A stretch of 64,000 bases of DNA from CAWDDA01 sp963813345 (lineage in GTDB: Bacteria; Acidobacteriota; Blastocatellia; RBC074): the NCBI GenBank assembly GCA_963813345.1, contig CAWEYR010000021.1, forward strand, positions 62,001-126,000, written 5' to 3'. The notes beneath the pieces were generated by a model. The model saw only the letters and a program-made list of their open reading frames with translations, was not told the DNA's origin and did not search any database. Position numbers and translations under genes: made by a program. Shown piece after piece: positions 17,460 to 26,944 of the stretch (within the stretch, counting starts at the first letter, position 1; the number at the start of each line of letters is the position of its first letter).

Positions 17460-19268
17460 TCAGCGGCGACTGTGGGCACGCGCCTGAGTTGTTCGCGATG
17501 CAACACCCACGGGTTCCGGACTCTTGGATTCAGCCTCGTGAGAGTCGGTTTCACTCGGAGGATTGAAGCCGGGATAGCTGATTCGATGATGATACATTCC
17601 CACCAGAGTATTAATCAGTGATTCACGAATGAGTGTAATCTCGCGGAAGGTGATATTGCATTCGTCGAGTTGACCGTCTGCGATCACAGCATCGACGATT
17701 TTCCTGACGATCGCGCGAATGTTGTCGGGCGTCGGTTCTTCAAGCGACCTGACCGCCGCTTCCGAACCATCCGACATCATAAGGATGACAGCTTCTCTGG
17801 TCTGAGGTTTCGGTCCAGGGTATCGGAAATCCTCGAGCCTGACGGTATCACCACGTTCCTCAGCCTGAGCCTTCGCCTTGTGAAAAAAGTAAGCCAGCAC
17901 ACGCGTGCCGTGATGCTGCGGTATGAAGTCGATGATCTGTTGAGGAAGATTCGCTTCGTGAGCCAGCTGAAGTCCCTTTCTCACGTGGCCTGTGATGATC
18001 CTGACGCTGTCTTTAGGGGATACCTTGTCGTGCGGATTCGGCGCTCCCTGCTGATTCTCGATGTACATCTTCGGGGCAGCGAGCTTGCCAATGTCGTGAT
18101 AGAGACAGCCTACACGGGCTAACAAGGCATTCGCACCGATCTCTTTTGCGGCGGACTCGGCCAGAGTTCCAACGACGAACGAATGATGATTCGTTCCCGG
18201 CGTTTCGATTGCCAGCCTTCGCAAGAGTGGATGGTCAGCGTTTGACAGTTCGAGTAATTTGATATCCGTCAGAATCCCAAAAGCAGATTCATAGATCGGT
18301 GTTCCGAAGCTCGCGACGGCAGCCGTCAACAGGCTTCCCACAGCTCCCGCAATCGCGACATTGATGACGTCACGCCAGCTGAGCCCGTGCTCGCTCGCCA
18401 GTACCACTGCCAGGCCGACCAGAAAATTGACGATCAGGATTGCGATTGAGACGCGTCCAATTGCATTCCTCGAGCAGTACCGCTGCACGCCATAGACGGC
18501 GATGACCGAGCTTGCGAGCGCGAAGCCGGCTGTCTCAATGCCGAAAGGCGAGACCAGACCCGTCAGGACCGCCCCGGCGAAGCCGGCAATCAGACCCATC
18601 TGACTTCCGACAAGAAGCGAGGCTACAAGCGATGACGCAGCGAAAGGAATCGCAAAATGAAAAATGAATGCATCTCCAAACCACATCGATTCGGGGCGCG
18701 TACTGAGCACCGCGGCAATGAATAGGCCGATACGGACGAGGGCCGCTTGAAAAAACACCGCAGTACCGGCAACCCAGAAACTCCGATGTGGCTCGAGTCG
18801 GCTTGACTGACTCGTTGTGGCTGCTTTGTAAAGAGCAAAATAAATGAGCGAGACCACGAGCAGAAGGTAAAAGAATCGGCGGGGGCTACGCTCAGTAAGC
18901 TGATGCCGTCGAACCGCTCCGACCAGTGGTACCAACTCATCCGTTACTACGTCTCCCGCTCTGAGCAGAATATGTTGCCGGTGCGCGTCGTCTTTCGCCG
19001 TTCGAATGGCAGCGGGTGCCCGAACACTCTGAAGCTGAATCGGGATCACCACATCCTGAATCGCGATGTCGCCGGCTTTGTATGCGGGAACAATTGAGAG
19101 CGGGAACCTGGATATGAGTACTGTGGTGGGGATTACGAGGAAGGCGCAAAGGACGAAGAGCCGAAACCTGGGAGGGACAAGATCAATCAGCTTTGAAGCT
19201 GCTTCTCCCGCCGCGTGCGGCAATCGCCAGATGCGAGCCATCCACCTGCGCTTTTTGAGTTTTTTCAT
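17460..19268 (-). CDS. PgpH/YqfF-type 7TM-HD phosphodiesterase with shortened extracellular domain
   Basis: A 602-aa membrane protein with one N-terminal helix, a periplasmic segment, a block of seven membrane helices (about 130-335) and a cytoplasmic HD domain (about 355-560). The HD signature is intact: NHHSFVVGTLAESAAKEIGANALLARVGCLYHDIGKL, then FIPQHHGT. Known relatives hydrolyse cyclic di-AMP. The periplasmic part between helix 1 and the 7TM block is only about 75 aa, from YKAGDIAIQDVVIP to AGDVVTDELVPLV, where relatives usually have a 7TMR-HDED domain of over 200 aa. The borders of that domain remain while its middle is missing. The gene lies between a lipoprotein gene and the ROK kinase. 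Confidence 0.9.
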   Translation of the reverse strand: MKKLKKRRWMARIWRLPHAAGEAASKLIDLVPPRFRLFVLCAFLVIPTTVLISRFPLSIVPAYKAGDIAIQDVVIPIQLQSVRAPAAIRTAKDDAHRQHILLRAGDVVTDELVPLVGAVRRHQLTERSPRRFFYLLLVVSLIYFALYKAATTSQSSRLEPHRSFWVAGTAVFFQAALVRIGLFIAAVLSTRPESMWFGDAFIFHFAIPFAASSLVASLLVGSQMGLIAGFAGAVLTGLVSPFGIETAGFALASSVIAVYGVQRYCSRNAIGRVSIAILIVNFLVGLAVVLASEHGLSWRDVINVAIAGAVGSLLTAAVASFGTPIYESAFGILTDIKLLELSNADHPLLRRLAIETPGTNHHSFVVGTLAESAAKEIGANALLARVGCLYHDIGKLAAPKMYIENQQGAPNPHDKVSPKDSVRIITGHVRKGLQLAHEANLPQQIIDFIPQHHGTRVLAYFFHKAKAQAEERGDTVRLEDFRYPGPKPQTREAVILMMSDGSEAAVRSLEEPTPDNIRAIVRKIVDAVIADGQLDECNITFREITLIRESLINTLVGMYHHRISYPGFNPPSETDSHEAESKSPEPVGVASRTTQARAHSRR

Positions 19269-19307
19269 TGGTGAGTCAAGGCAACGTCAACAGGGGGGAT
19301 TATAAAC

Positions 19308-19733
19308 CTATTTCTTATCTTCAGCTACTTTCTTATCTTCAGCTACGCCCTTCTGGGCAATCTCCATGATCTTTTGGGCCGCCTTGTCGAGCAACTCAGC
19401 AGAGTTCTTGTCTTTCTTTTCAAGAGACTTCCGTGCAAGGACAAGAAGGGCGCTTGCATTTTCTGCGCCCGAAATCGCCGCCGCATTGAAAAGGGACGTG
19501 CTGGCTATGTCGACCAGTTCCAGAGCTCCGCGAAAGTTGCGGCTGTTGGACTCAGTCACAGCTCTCTCAATATAGTGATGCGCACGAGCCAGTTCCTGTG
19601 AAGCAGTCAACGGAGTTGGTGAGGGAGTAGGCGTTGCTTGTGGGGCCTGCACCTCGCGGTTCAAGTACTGGCAACCGCCCACAAAGAGCATCAGCACAGC
19701 AAGTGCTGGAATGAGTCTGTTCATTGCGAACAT
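19308..19733 (-). CDS. Small lipoprotein of unknown function
   Basis: A 141-aa protein with a lipoprotein signal (ALAVLMLFVGGC, lipobox VGGC), a Pro/Thr linker (TPTPSPTPLT) and a helical domain rich in Ala/Glu (LARAHHYIERAVTESNSRNFRGALELVDIA), reminiscent of a TPR-like helix pair. The last 12 residues are a direct duplication (VAEDKK twice), encoded by a tandem 18-nt repeat at about 19313-19348. ATG 19733 or the in-frame ATG 19724 is the start. It would be anchored in the membrane by the Cys. It lies 39 nt before the PgpH-like gene. No function can be assigned. Confidence 0.75.
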   Translation of the reverse strand: MFAMNRLIPALAVLMLFVGGCQYLNREVQAPQATPTPSPTPLTASQELARAHHYIERAVTESNSRNFRGALELVDIASTSLFNAAAISGAENASALLVLARKSLEKKDKNSAELLDKAAQKIMEIAQKGVAEDKKVAEDKK

Positions 19734-19940
19734 TACACATCAAAGGGCGCGCACGTGCAAATGAGTAGCCGAGTGGCCATGTGGCCAGTGACCAGCCTGG
19801 TCAGTGGCAGTGCAGTGGCTTGGCAGCGTGCGATCGGTGGACAGTCCGAGCTGAAGTCGATTCGAGAATATCGTACTCAGTTCGGCGCATCAATGACGCG
19901 CTGGCTACTGCCACTGACTCTGATGTATCATTTATCATCG

Positions 19941-20864
19941 ATGCCAACCGCCTTGATTCACTCAGATGACTTTCTCAAGCACGATACCGGCGATCATCCG
20001 GAGCGGCGCGAGCGCTACCTGACTGCAATGTCCGGTCTTACACAGGACTCTGATTTCTGGCAGAGTCTGGTAAAGATCGCGCCGCGGCATGCCACAGATG
20101 AAGAGATATTGCGCTGTCACTCTCGAAGAGCGCTTGATCGAGTGATTGCAACAAGTGATCGCGACTACGCTGCACTCGACGCTGACACGATAGTTTGTCG
20201 CGAGTCCCTGGACGTGGCTCGTCTTGCAGCAGGCGGCGCGTGTAGAGCCGTCGACGTCGTCGCATCGGGTGATGTCTCGAGTGCATTCGTTGCGTGCCGG
20301 CCGCCCGGACATCACGCCACATTCAGTGGCGCGATGGGTTTCTGTCTGTTCAATAATGTTGCCATCGCGGCCCGCTACGCCCAGGCTGCTTATCCGGACA
20401 TCAGAAACGTGCTCATCGTCGACTTCGACGTTCATCACGGCAACGGAACTCAGGATATTTTCTACGGTGACAATTCGATTTTCTATTACAGTCTGCATCA
20501 GTATCCCTGGTATCCGGGAACCGGGACATCTTCTGAGCGCGGAGTTGGCGAAGGTGAAGGATTTACATTGAATATTCCGTTGCCGGCAGCGACGCCAGCC
20601 TCTGATTATATCCGGGCCTTCGAGGACGGGCTCGAACGAGTTGTGCGCGACTTCTCACCGGACCTGGTGATCATTTCGGCGGGATTTGATGCCCATATTT
20701 CTGACCCTTTGGGTCATCTGATGCTGACCGATTCCGACTTCGTGCATATGACTCGGAGGCTGAAAGAGCTCGCGCCGGGTCGTATTGTCTCCTGTCTCGA
20801 GGGCGGTTATAACCTGAGAACGTTAGCCGGAACCATTCACGATCATGTCCGGGCCTTGGATTGA
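19941..20864 (+). CDS. Histone deacetylase-like amidohydrolase (HDAC superfamily)
   Basis: A zinc-dependent amidohydrolase of about 307 aa in the arginase/deacetylase fold. Active-site motifs are complete: HPERRERY near the N-terminus, RPPGHHA (catalytic His pair), VDFDVHHGNGTQ (Asp and His zinc ligands), SAGFDAHISDPLG (Asp ligand) and the final CLEGGYN. Bacterial members act on acetylpolyamines, acetylated proteins or related amides; which one applies here cannot be told. Start chosen at ATG 19941, directly before the conserved PTALIHSDDFLKHDTG. The frame is open further upstream but shows no conserved sequence there. It is divergent from the lipoprotein gene. Confidence 0.92.
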   Translation: MPTALIHSDDFLKHDTGDHPERRERYLTAMSGLTQDSDFWQSLVKIAPRHATDEEILRCHSRRALDRVIATSDRDYAALDADTIVCRESLDVARLAAGGACRAVDVVASGDVSSAFVACRPPGHHATFSGAMGFCLFNNVAIAARYAQAAYPDIRNVLIVDFDVHHGNGTQDIFYGDNSIFYYSLHQYPWYPGTGTSSERGVGEGEGFTLNIPLPAATPASDYIRAFEDGLERVVRDFSPDLVIISAGFDAHISDPLGHLMLTDSDFVHMTRRLKELAPGRIVSCLEGGYNLRTLAGTIHDHVRALD

Positions 20865-20933
20865 CAGACAATTGTTGGCTTTCTGCCTGCCCGCTGCGGT
20901 ACAATACTGGAGGTTAACTGCGAAGGAGGCCCT

Positions 20934-22103
20934 ATGAAGAACTTCAGCCCTCGTTCTGTGTTGTATTCGCTTTGTCTTCTGGTTTTGGCTGGACTGGCAC
21001 AGAGTGTGCTTGCACAGTACCTCATTTCCACCAAGGCCGGATTCGTGAACAAGGTCGACGGCAAGGTCGAGATTCAGCGTCAGGATAATGAGGACGGATC
21101 TCGTGGGCGCGTCTCCTTAGGCACGCAAATGAAGGAAGGTGACCTGTTGATCACCGGCCCGGGAGGTCGGGCGGAGATTCTTCTCAACCCGGGATCGTAT
21201 CTTCGACTCGACTCGAACACGGAAGTGCGGGCAGTCAACACTACGTTGACCGAGACTCGCTTCGAGGTTGTCTCCGGAAGTGTGATCATCGAGGTTGGCG
21301 AAATTGACAAGAAGATTCCTATCGAGATTGCGACGCCCAATGGCATCATTTCGATCAACAAGACGAGCTTGATCCGACTAGATGTAGAGGACGGCGTATC
21401 GGTCGTGGCGGTGCGCCAGGGAGAAGCATATCGCGGAACGAGTCAGGAGCTGCTGGCGAAAACGGCGACCAAGATCGGGAGAGGGAAACTGACCCGGCTC
21501 ACTGGTGAAGCAACTGCCACTGCAAGTGGGGCCCTCGAACTTGCCAAGCTCGACAAGGATGACGTCGATACCTTCGATACGTGGAGCTTCAATCGCGCGC
21601 AGTCGCTGATGGCAGCCAACTACTCGGCTCTGCAACGCAATTCGATGAGTTCAAGCCTGGCTTACGGCTGGTACTACAATTCGTTTTACAACTTCTATAC
21701 TTTCATTCCGCGAGGCGGCTACTACTCGCCATACGGCTTCCCGTTCTGCCGCCGTTTTTCGGATTTCGCTTACTACTACCCGTACGGTCTGCCTTACTAC
21801 TACTATTACCCGAATCGACAGGGCGATAGTGGCGGTGGCGGTGGCGGTGGTGGCGGCAACACGACGGCACGCGTAGTCTCCGGAATTGATCGGGCGCCTA
21901 TTCAGCGCAGTATGGAAAGTCGGCGAATGGGTGACTTCGGCGGAACAGACTTTGGCCGTGGTGTTGGCAGTTCGATGCCGTCCTCGTCCGCTGGTGGTAC
22001 GGTTTCGGCTCCAAGCACGTCGGTAACGACCACTGGTGGCGCGTCTCGTGGCGGTGACGCCAGCCCGAGTGGCGGCGGTGGCGGCCGGCCCGGAAGACCT
22101 TAG
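20934..22103 (+). CDS. FecR-domain secreted protein with Tyr- and Gly-rich tail
   Basis: A 389-aa exported protein. The signal peptide (LYSLCLLVLAGLAQSVLAQ) is followed by a FecR-like domain of about 150 aa, with GTQMKEGDLLITGPGGRAEILLNPGSYLRLDSNTEV and the repeated beta pattern VVSGSVIIEVGE. The middle is aromatic (YYNSFYNFYTFIP, YYYPYGLPYYYYYP), and a run of nine glycines and a Ser/Gly-rich tail end it. Here there is no sigma factor or TonB receptor, so it is a stand-alone FecR protein, probably a surface or matrix component. AAGGAGG lies 4 nt before ATG 20934, and TACAAT at 20900-20905 is a plausible -10 box. Confidence 0.8.
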   Translation: MKNFSPRSVLYSLCLLVLAGLAQSVLAQYLISTKAGFVNKVDGKVEIQRQDNEDGSRGRVSLGTQMKEGDLLITGPGGRAEILLNPGSYLRLDSNTEVRAVNTTLTETRFEVVSGSVIIEVGEIDKKIPIEIATPNGIISINKTSLIRLDVEDGVSVVAVRQGEAYRGTSQELLAKTATKIGRGKLTRLTGEATATASGALELAKLDKDDVDTFDTWSFNRAQSLMAANYSALQRNSMSSSLAYGWYYNSFYNFYTFIPRGGYYSPYGFPFCRRFSDFAYYYPYGLPYYYYYPNRQGDSGGGGGGGGGNTTARVVSGIDRAPIQRSMESRRMGDFGGTDFGRGVGSSMPSSSAGGTVSAPSTSVTTTGGASRGGDASPSGGGGGRPGRP

Positions 22104-22108
22104 GAAGA

Positions 22109-22266
22109 AAGGGGTCGGGGATCAGGGGTCGGGGAGATCAGTCATTTGAGTTCAAGCTTTAGCTTGCTCATTCGTCAGGACTGACCCAAGAGCAAGCTAA
22201 AGCTTGAACTCAAATCTCAAATGGAAATCTCTTCCCCTGACCCCTGACCCCTGACCCCCGACCCCT
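22109..22266. repeat. Inverted repeat, family A (copy A4) with pyrimidine-rich outer arms
   Basis: Two perfect 26-nt arms (22144-22169 and 22190-22215), core TTTGAGTTCAAGCTTTAGC, are enclosed by outer arms made of GGGGTCGGGGATCAGG and tandem CCCCTGAC units. It fills the gap between the convergent FecR and 3-hydroxyacyl-CoA dehydrogenase genes and could act as a two-way transcription barrier. Confidence 0.88.
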
Positions 22267-22278
22267 TCTTCTCTTCCC

Positions 22279-23134
22279 CTACCAATCATAAAACCCCTTT
22301 CCTGTCTTCTGCCCTAGTTTGTTATCCCGAACCATCTGCCTTAGGAGTTCGGGCGGGCGAAATCTCTCACCAAGCTTTCCATAAAGGTATTCTGCAACGC
22401 CCAGCCTAATATCGAGACCGACAAGATCTCCCAGACGCAACGGGCCCATGGGGTGGTTATAGCCGAGAACTAGCGCCTTATCGATATCGGCCGGTGTAGC
22501 AACACCCTCTTCCACCATACGGATGGCTTCGAGCCCGACGCAAACTCCAAGTCTGCTGGTCGCAAAGCCTGGCGAGTCCCTTACCGTGATTGACTCTTTT
22601 TTCAATCGGATTCCGACTTCACGGGCGAGGTCTGTTGCTGAAACACTCGTTTCTGGAGTGACGACGATTTCGAGCAATTTCATGATGTGGGGAGGATTGA
22701 AGAAATGCATTCCGATGAGTCGCGACTTGTCTTCGATGACGACGCCGATTTCGCGAATGCTCAGAGAACTTGTGTTTGACGCGAGAATCGCTTGTCGCGG
22801 CGCGCTCTGTTCAATTCTCTTGAAGAGCTCGTGCTTGGCCACGAGTATCTTCCGTAATGGCTTCAATGACCAGGATCGCCTGTGAAACTGCTTCCTGCAC
22901 GTCAGGCGTAAGCTTGACGCGCGAAAGCGCGTCGTCGCGTTCATCCTCGGTGAGTTTTCCCCTGGCTATGCCTTTTGCAAGATTGTCCTGAATGCGTGAA
23001 ATGCCTCGCGACAGAAGAACGTCAGAAGTGTCGTTGAGTGTGACATCGTAACCTGCCTGGGCTGCAATCTGTGCGATCCCAGCTCCCATAGTTCCGGCGC
23101 CAATTACAGCAATTTGTTCGTTGCGGTTGGTCAT
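22279..23134 (-). CDS. 3-hydroxyacyl-CoA (3-hydroxybutyryl-CoA) dehydrogenase, one frameshift
   Basis: A soluble NAD-dependent dehydrogenase of beta-oxidation or butyryl metabolism. The Rossmann motif is IGAGTMGAGIAQIAA near the N-terminus; ASNTSSLSI and the catalytic HFFNPPHIMKLLEIV follow. The C-terminal domain begins at DSPGF and ends GRKTGKGFYDW-like (GQKTGKGFYDW). The frame breaks near 22840-22850: VIEAITED in one frame is followed by KHELFKRIEQSAP in another. Length after joining (about 285 aa) is normal for the single-function enzyme. It lies head-to-head with a dienelactone hydrolase gene 70 nt away. Confidence 0.82.
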
Positions 23135-23205
23135 TTGTCGAAAAGCCTCACTTGCACGCGCTCGCGTAGAGTCGCTATAGTTTTAGGGTTGAAAGGAGAT
23201 TACCC

Positions 23206-23888
23206 ATGTCGATTACGGCATCACAAACTGCATTCACCGAAAACGGGGTTAAGGTCGGCGGATATCTTGCGAGGCCGGACTCGGAAGTACATCGAGCGGC
23301 TGTCATCATAATTCACGAGTGGTACGGTCTCAACAGACACCTCGAGGACGTCGCCGAACGATATGCAAAAAACGGGTATCTCGCATTTTCCATTGATCTC
23401 TACGATGGTGAACTGGCAAAGGACGATGGTGAGGCAGCGGCGATGATGTCGGCGCTGGATCAGGAAAAGGCCCTCAACTACTTGAAAGCCACAGTCGCTC
23501 ATCTGAGATCACAGCCAGGGATTGAGCGAGTTGGGGTCACGGGGTTTTGCATGGGGGAAGCTTTGCATTGCGGCTGCCTTGCGAAACGACGCTCGATGCT
23601 GCTGCTCCCTTTTACGGCGATGTTCCGGAAGATACTTCGTTCATTTCCCGCCTGAGCTGTCCGCTGCTCTTTATAGGCGCCGAAAAGGACGAATGGATCA
23701 CAATCGAGAAAATGAACCGGCTCGAAGCGGCGATCAAGAAGTACGACAAGCAGGGTGAAGTTGTTATCTACAGGAATGCTCCGCACGCTTTTTTCAACGA
23801 TACACGAGAGAAGTTGTATCGTCCCGAGGATGCGAAAGATGCGTGGCGTCGAGTTCTCGATTTCTTTGGCAGTCATCTGGGAAAATAG
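23206..23888 (+). CDS. Dienelactone hydrolase-family protein, one frameshift
   Basis: An alpha/beta hydrolase of about 227 aa. The oxyanion region is IIIHEWYGLN, the nucleophile elbow is GFCMGG with Cys as nucleophile (typical of dienelactone hydrolases), and the acid and His are in KDEWI and APHAFFN. The break falls in the G-run at 23553-23557: adding one G joins GFCMG to GSFALRLPCETTLDAAAPFYGDVPED. This is a clear homopolymer error. The family hydrolyses dienelactones or other small esters in the cytoplasm; the substrate here is unknown. An SDR gene begins 3 nt after its stop. Confidence 0.85.
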
Positions 23889-23891
23889 CAA

Positions 23892-24649
23892 ATGGGCATA
23901 TCGAGTCAGAACGTCGCTATTGTGACGGGAGCATCCTCGGGAATAGGGCTCGCGACTGCGCTCGCCCTTGCGCGCTCGAGGTGCGCGCACGGCGTTTCTT
24001 GCACGTTCAAGTTCGCGACTCGAACGAGCCAGTGAGGAAGCAAGGGCTGGTGGCGCGTCAGATGCTGTTTCGATTGGCTGTGATGTCCGCAATGAGGATG
24101 AGGTCGAGAGCTCGATCAAGGCGATCCTCGAACGCTGGGGGCGAGTCGACATCCTGGTCAACAGTGCGGGGTTAAGCTTGAATGGACCACTCGAGGGCTA
24201 CGCGCTCAGTGACTGGAGGACGGTAATCGATACAAATCTGACCGGAACGTTTCTTATGTGCCGTGCAGTCGTCCCAGTCATGAAGCGACAGGGCAGCGGT
24301 CAGATTATCAATGTCGCGTCCGGCGCCGGTCGAAACGGAATTGCCGAACATGGCGCCCTACTGTGCGTCAAAGTTTGGAGTGATTGGTCTGACGGAAGCA
24401 TTGGGACTCGAGCTCCGAAATCAGAACATTCGTGTCTCGACAATTCTTCCCGGCTCGGTTGCCAGCGCTTTTTCGCGAACCGCGAATCGTGAGAGTCAAT
24501 CTGGTGACCGAACGGCAGAAATCGGCTACAAGATGACGCCCGATGAGGTTGCCGGGGTGATAATTTCAATGCTCGAACAACCGGTTCAGGCATGGACGAG
24601 TGAAGTCACCCTGAGACCTCTCAATATGGAATTGCGACGCACGATTTAG
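23892..24649 (+). CDS. Short-chain dehydrogenase/reductase (SDR), two frameshifts
   Basis: A classical SDR. The dinucleotide site is VTGASSGIGLATALALA, NSAG (as VNSAGLSLNGPLEG) and a Ser region IINVASGAGRNG are present, and the catalytic Tyr/Lys motif YCASK sits in the frame after the second break. The first break is near 23980 (ALARS to GARTAFLARSSSRL) and the second near 24345-24360 (AGRNGIAE to MAPYCASKFGVIGLTEAL). The joined protein is about 250 aa, normal for the family. It is probably co-transcribed with the hydrolase 3 nt upstream and followed 12 nt later by the BON protein gene. The substrate is unknown. Confidence 0.82.
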
Positions 24650-24661
24650 ACCGAACCGATA

Positions 24662-25870
24662 ATGCACGACGAGGAAAACAAAAGAACCGAGGCTTCGAAT
24701 GCGCCGGCAGAAGAGAGGCCGCTGCTGCAGGCAATTCGCGAAAAAGTCGCGTCGCCCGAGGTGGTTCCGGAAGAGAGCGCGCCTCCACTCGTTCTTCTTT
24801 CGCCCGAGGATGAGGTGCGACGTTTCCCGATCCTGACGCGTCCGAAGTTAACTTTGATCATAGCCGCCAGCATCCTGATCATACTATCGGGCCTGGTAGG
24901 ATTTTTCTTGTGGCGCCAGCAACAACGCGATGCGAAGGTGGCGGCTGCAGCTCAAATGATGAAGGGCGGTACTATGCCAACATCCGGCGGGTCTCTCGAG
25001 CCAAGCCCGACTCCGTCAACAACTCTTACCGACCTTGCAATCCTCGAAGCGGTCAAGACAGCAGTGGCAAATTACAATCCAACCGGGTATTCCCGTTACG
25101 GTCTTCTGGTGACTGACGGCATCGTGACGGTTAGCGGCGAGGCTGACACTCAACCGGAGAAGGATGGTGTCGAGAATGTCATTCGGCCTCTGCCCGGCGT
25201 CAAAGCGATCGTCAACAACCTGGTCGTGCGACTGACCGGAGTCATGGTGCCGGTCAAGGTGAACGAGGCTGAGGCAAAGCGACTCGACGAAGCAATGCGC
25301 AAACAGTTCGAAGCCGGAGGTCAGCCTTCACCCGAAGCTGACGGCCAGAGTCGACAATCGGAAGCAGAACGTGAGGCGGACCGTAAACGCCGCGAGATTG
25401 CTGCGGCGAAGAACCGTGAAGAGGAAGATAAGGCTCGACGCGAAGAGGAAGATCGACTTGCAAAAGAAGCGGCTGACTATCAGCGCCGTCTCGAGGAGCA
25501 GCGCCAGTCAGAAGCAAAGCGTCGAGCGCGCGCCGAGCAGGCTCGCCTCGAGACCAGTGTGCTCAAGCTTGGAACGATTGCCTGGAGCGGGATGGTGGAT
25601 GGCGTCGCTGAAATCGTCATCACAGGCGGAAGCGCATCTGTCAGAAGTGTCAGCGGCGAGGCTCCACGTGAAGTCAAGTCCTCATTCAGTGCGCCGGTGC
25701 CGAAGGCTCCTATGGCGGTCGATCTGATTTCAAGTGCAGGTCGAGGCGCGATCAGCCTTGCGCAACAGCCAGCGCCGGGCAATGGTTACACCGCGATTGT
25801 GAGAGTCGATGACAGCGCGAAGGGCGGGTTCCAGCGTTACGAGTTCACTCTGCGTTGGACACTTCAGTAG
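24662..25870 (+). CDS. Membrane-anchored BON-domain protein with charged coiled coil
   Basis: A 402-aa protein: a soluble N-terminal region of about 60 aa, one membrane helix (LTLIIAASILIILSGLVGFFLW, about 63-84), a Ser/Pro linker and a BON-like domain (about 118-185: AVKTAVANYN..., VSGEADTQPEKDGVENVIRPLPGVKAIVNNLVV). A Glu/Arg/Lys-rich coiled coil follows (about 205-300), then a C-terminal beta-rich domain without a known signature. BON domains often bind membranes or lipids. The stop overlaps the likely GTG start of the endonuclease IV gene by one base, so the two are coupled. Confidence 0.8.
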   Translation: MHDEENKRTEASNAPAEERPLLQAIREKVASPEVVPEESAPPLVLLSPEDEVRRFPILTRPKLTLIIAASILIILSGLVGFFLWRQQQRDAKVAAAAQMMKGGTMPTSGGSLEPSPTPSTTLTDLAILEAVKTAVANYNPTGYSRYGLLVTDGIVTVSGEADTQPEKDGVENVIRPLPGVKAIVNNLVVRLTGVMVPVKVNEAEAKRLDEAMRKQFEAGGQPSPEADGQSRQSEAEREADRKRREIAAAKNREEEDKARREEEDRLAKEAADYQRRLEEQRQSEAKRRARAEQARLETSVLKLGTIAWSGMVDGVAEIVITGGSASVRSVSGEAPREVKSSFSAPVPKAPMAVDLISSAGRGAISLAQQPAPGNGYTAIVRVDDSAKGGFQRYEFTLRWTLQ

Positions 25871-26787
25871 TGAGCATATCTTCTGTCGAGTTACCTCGCA
25901 TTGGAGTTCATACCGGCATCGTTGGCGGTCTATTTCGCTCGATAGTATCTGCCGCCGAGAAAGGCTGTCAGACGTGGCAGATTTTTTCGCGCAATCCGCG
26001 CGGGTGGGCGACACGACCGCTCGAACGAGACTCAATCAGACGCTTCCGCGACCTGCGCCAGGAGCACGGGCTCTCGCCTTGCATAATTCACGCCGCGTAT
26101 CTCGTAAATCTCTCATCGTCATCAACGGAGATTCGAGATAAGTCGATAGCAGCATTTCGAGATGAAATCGAGAGAGGTCTTGCGATCGGCGCCGACTTTC
26201 TGGCAGTCCATCCAGGAAGTTCAAAGGGAACAACGGTCGAGCACGCGATCGAACTGTGTGCATCAGCACTTTCGGAAGCGGCGCGAGGACTTGAGAAGCG
26301 AATGTCAATCAAGGGATTTCAGATTCTTATCGAGAATACTGCCGGCCAGGGCGAACAGATAGGAAGATCGTTTGAAGAAGTGCAGGCAATCATTTCTTCA
26401 ACTCCAAATCTCGACCTGGGAATGTGTCTCGACACGGCTCATTCATTCGCGGCCGGATACGATTGGCGTGATGAACTCGCAGCCAAACATGCATTCGCGA
26501 AGCTGGGACGGACGGTCGGTTTTGATCGGGTGAAGGCCGTGCATTTCAACGATTCGAAGTCCCGCCTGGGATCACGCGTCGACCGGCATTGGCACATTGG
26601 ACTGGGAGAGATTGGAGATGCGGGACTTGCCCGAGTCTTGAATCATCCTAAGCTGCGACGTGCAGCATTCATTCTCGAAACACCCCAGGACTCATCCAGG
26701 GACGACCTGCAGAACCTGTCCGCCGCCCGCGCGCTCTTCAACAGTGGATCTCACGCGAAGCCGCAGTTCAAGATCAACGCAGAGTAA
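25870..26787 (+). CDS. nfo: Endonuclease IV-type AP endonuclease
   Basis: A TIM-barrel, three-metal AP endonuclease that nicks DNA 5' to abasic sites in base excision repair. Visible family motifs are GVHTGIVGG, QIFSRNPRGW, IIHAAYLVNL, LAVHPGS, ILIENTAGQG, the zinc-ligand region CLDTAHSFAAGYD and HFNDSKSRLGSRVDRHWHIGLGEIG, then ETPQ. Start chosen at GTG 25870, which shares one base with the upstream stop; a TTG at 25855 is also possible. The last residues (KPQFKINAE-stop) lie in the left arm of a family D repeat. Confidence 0.9.
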   Translation: MSISSVELPRIGVHTGIVGGLFRSIVSAAEKGCQTWQIFSRNPRGWATRPLERDSIRRFRDLRQEHGLSPCIIHAAYLVNLSSSSTEIRDKSIAAFRDEIERGLAIGADFLAVHPGSSKGTTVEHAIELCASALSEAARGLEKRMSIKGFQILIENTAGQGEQIGRSFEEVQAIISSTPNLDLGMCLDTAHSFAAGYDWRDELAAKHAFAKLGRTVGFDRVKAVHFNDSKSRLGSRVDRHWHIGLGEIGDAGLARVLNHPKLRRAAFILETPQDSSRDDLQNLSAARALFNSGSHAKPQFKINAE

Positions 26788-26944
26788 TAAGAAAACCACG
26801 GAACACACGAAAAAAGACGCGGAAAAAGAACCCAGTAAACGCTGACATTCTTCGGGTTCTTCCGGTTTCGGTGTCTTCTTCCGTGTGTTCCGTGGTTCTA
26901 TTACTCTGCGTTGACTTCTTGAACGCAGCTTCGCGTGAGATACC
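26746..26944. repeat. Inverted repeat, family D (copy D1)
   Basis: Arms of about 65 nt (26750-26815 and 26880-26943) share the order CTCACGCGAAGC, CAACGCAGAGTAATA, then ACCACGGAACACACG and its complement. The inner part (GACGCGGAAAAAGAACCC with GGGTTCTTCCGGTTTCGGTG) also pairs loosely. The left arm covers the end and stop codon of nfo, and the right arm ends at the stop of the convergent zinc-ribbon gene. Confidence 0.85.
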
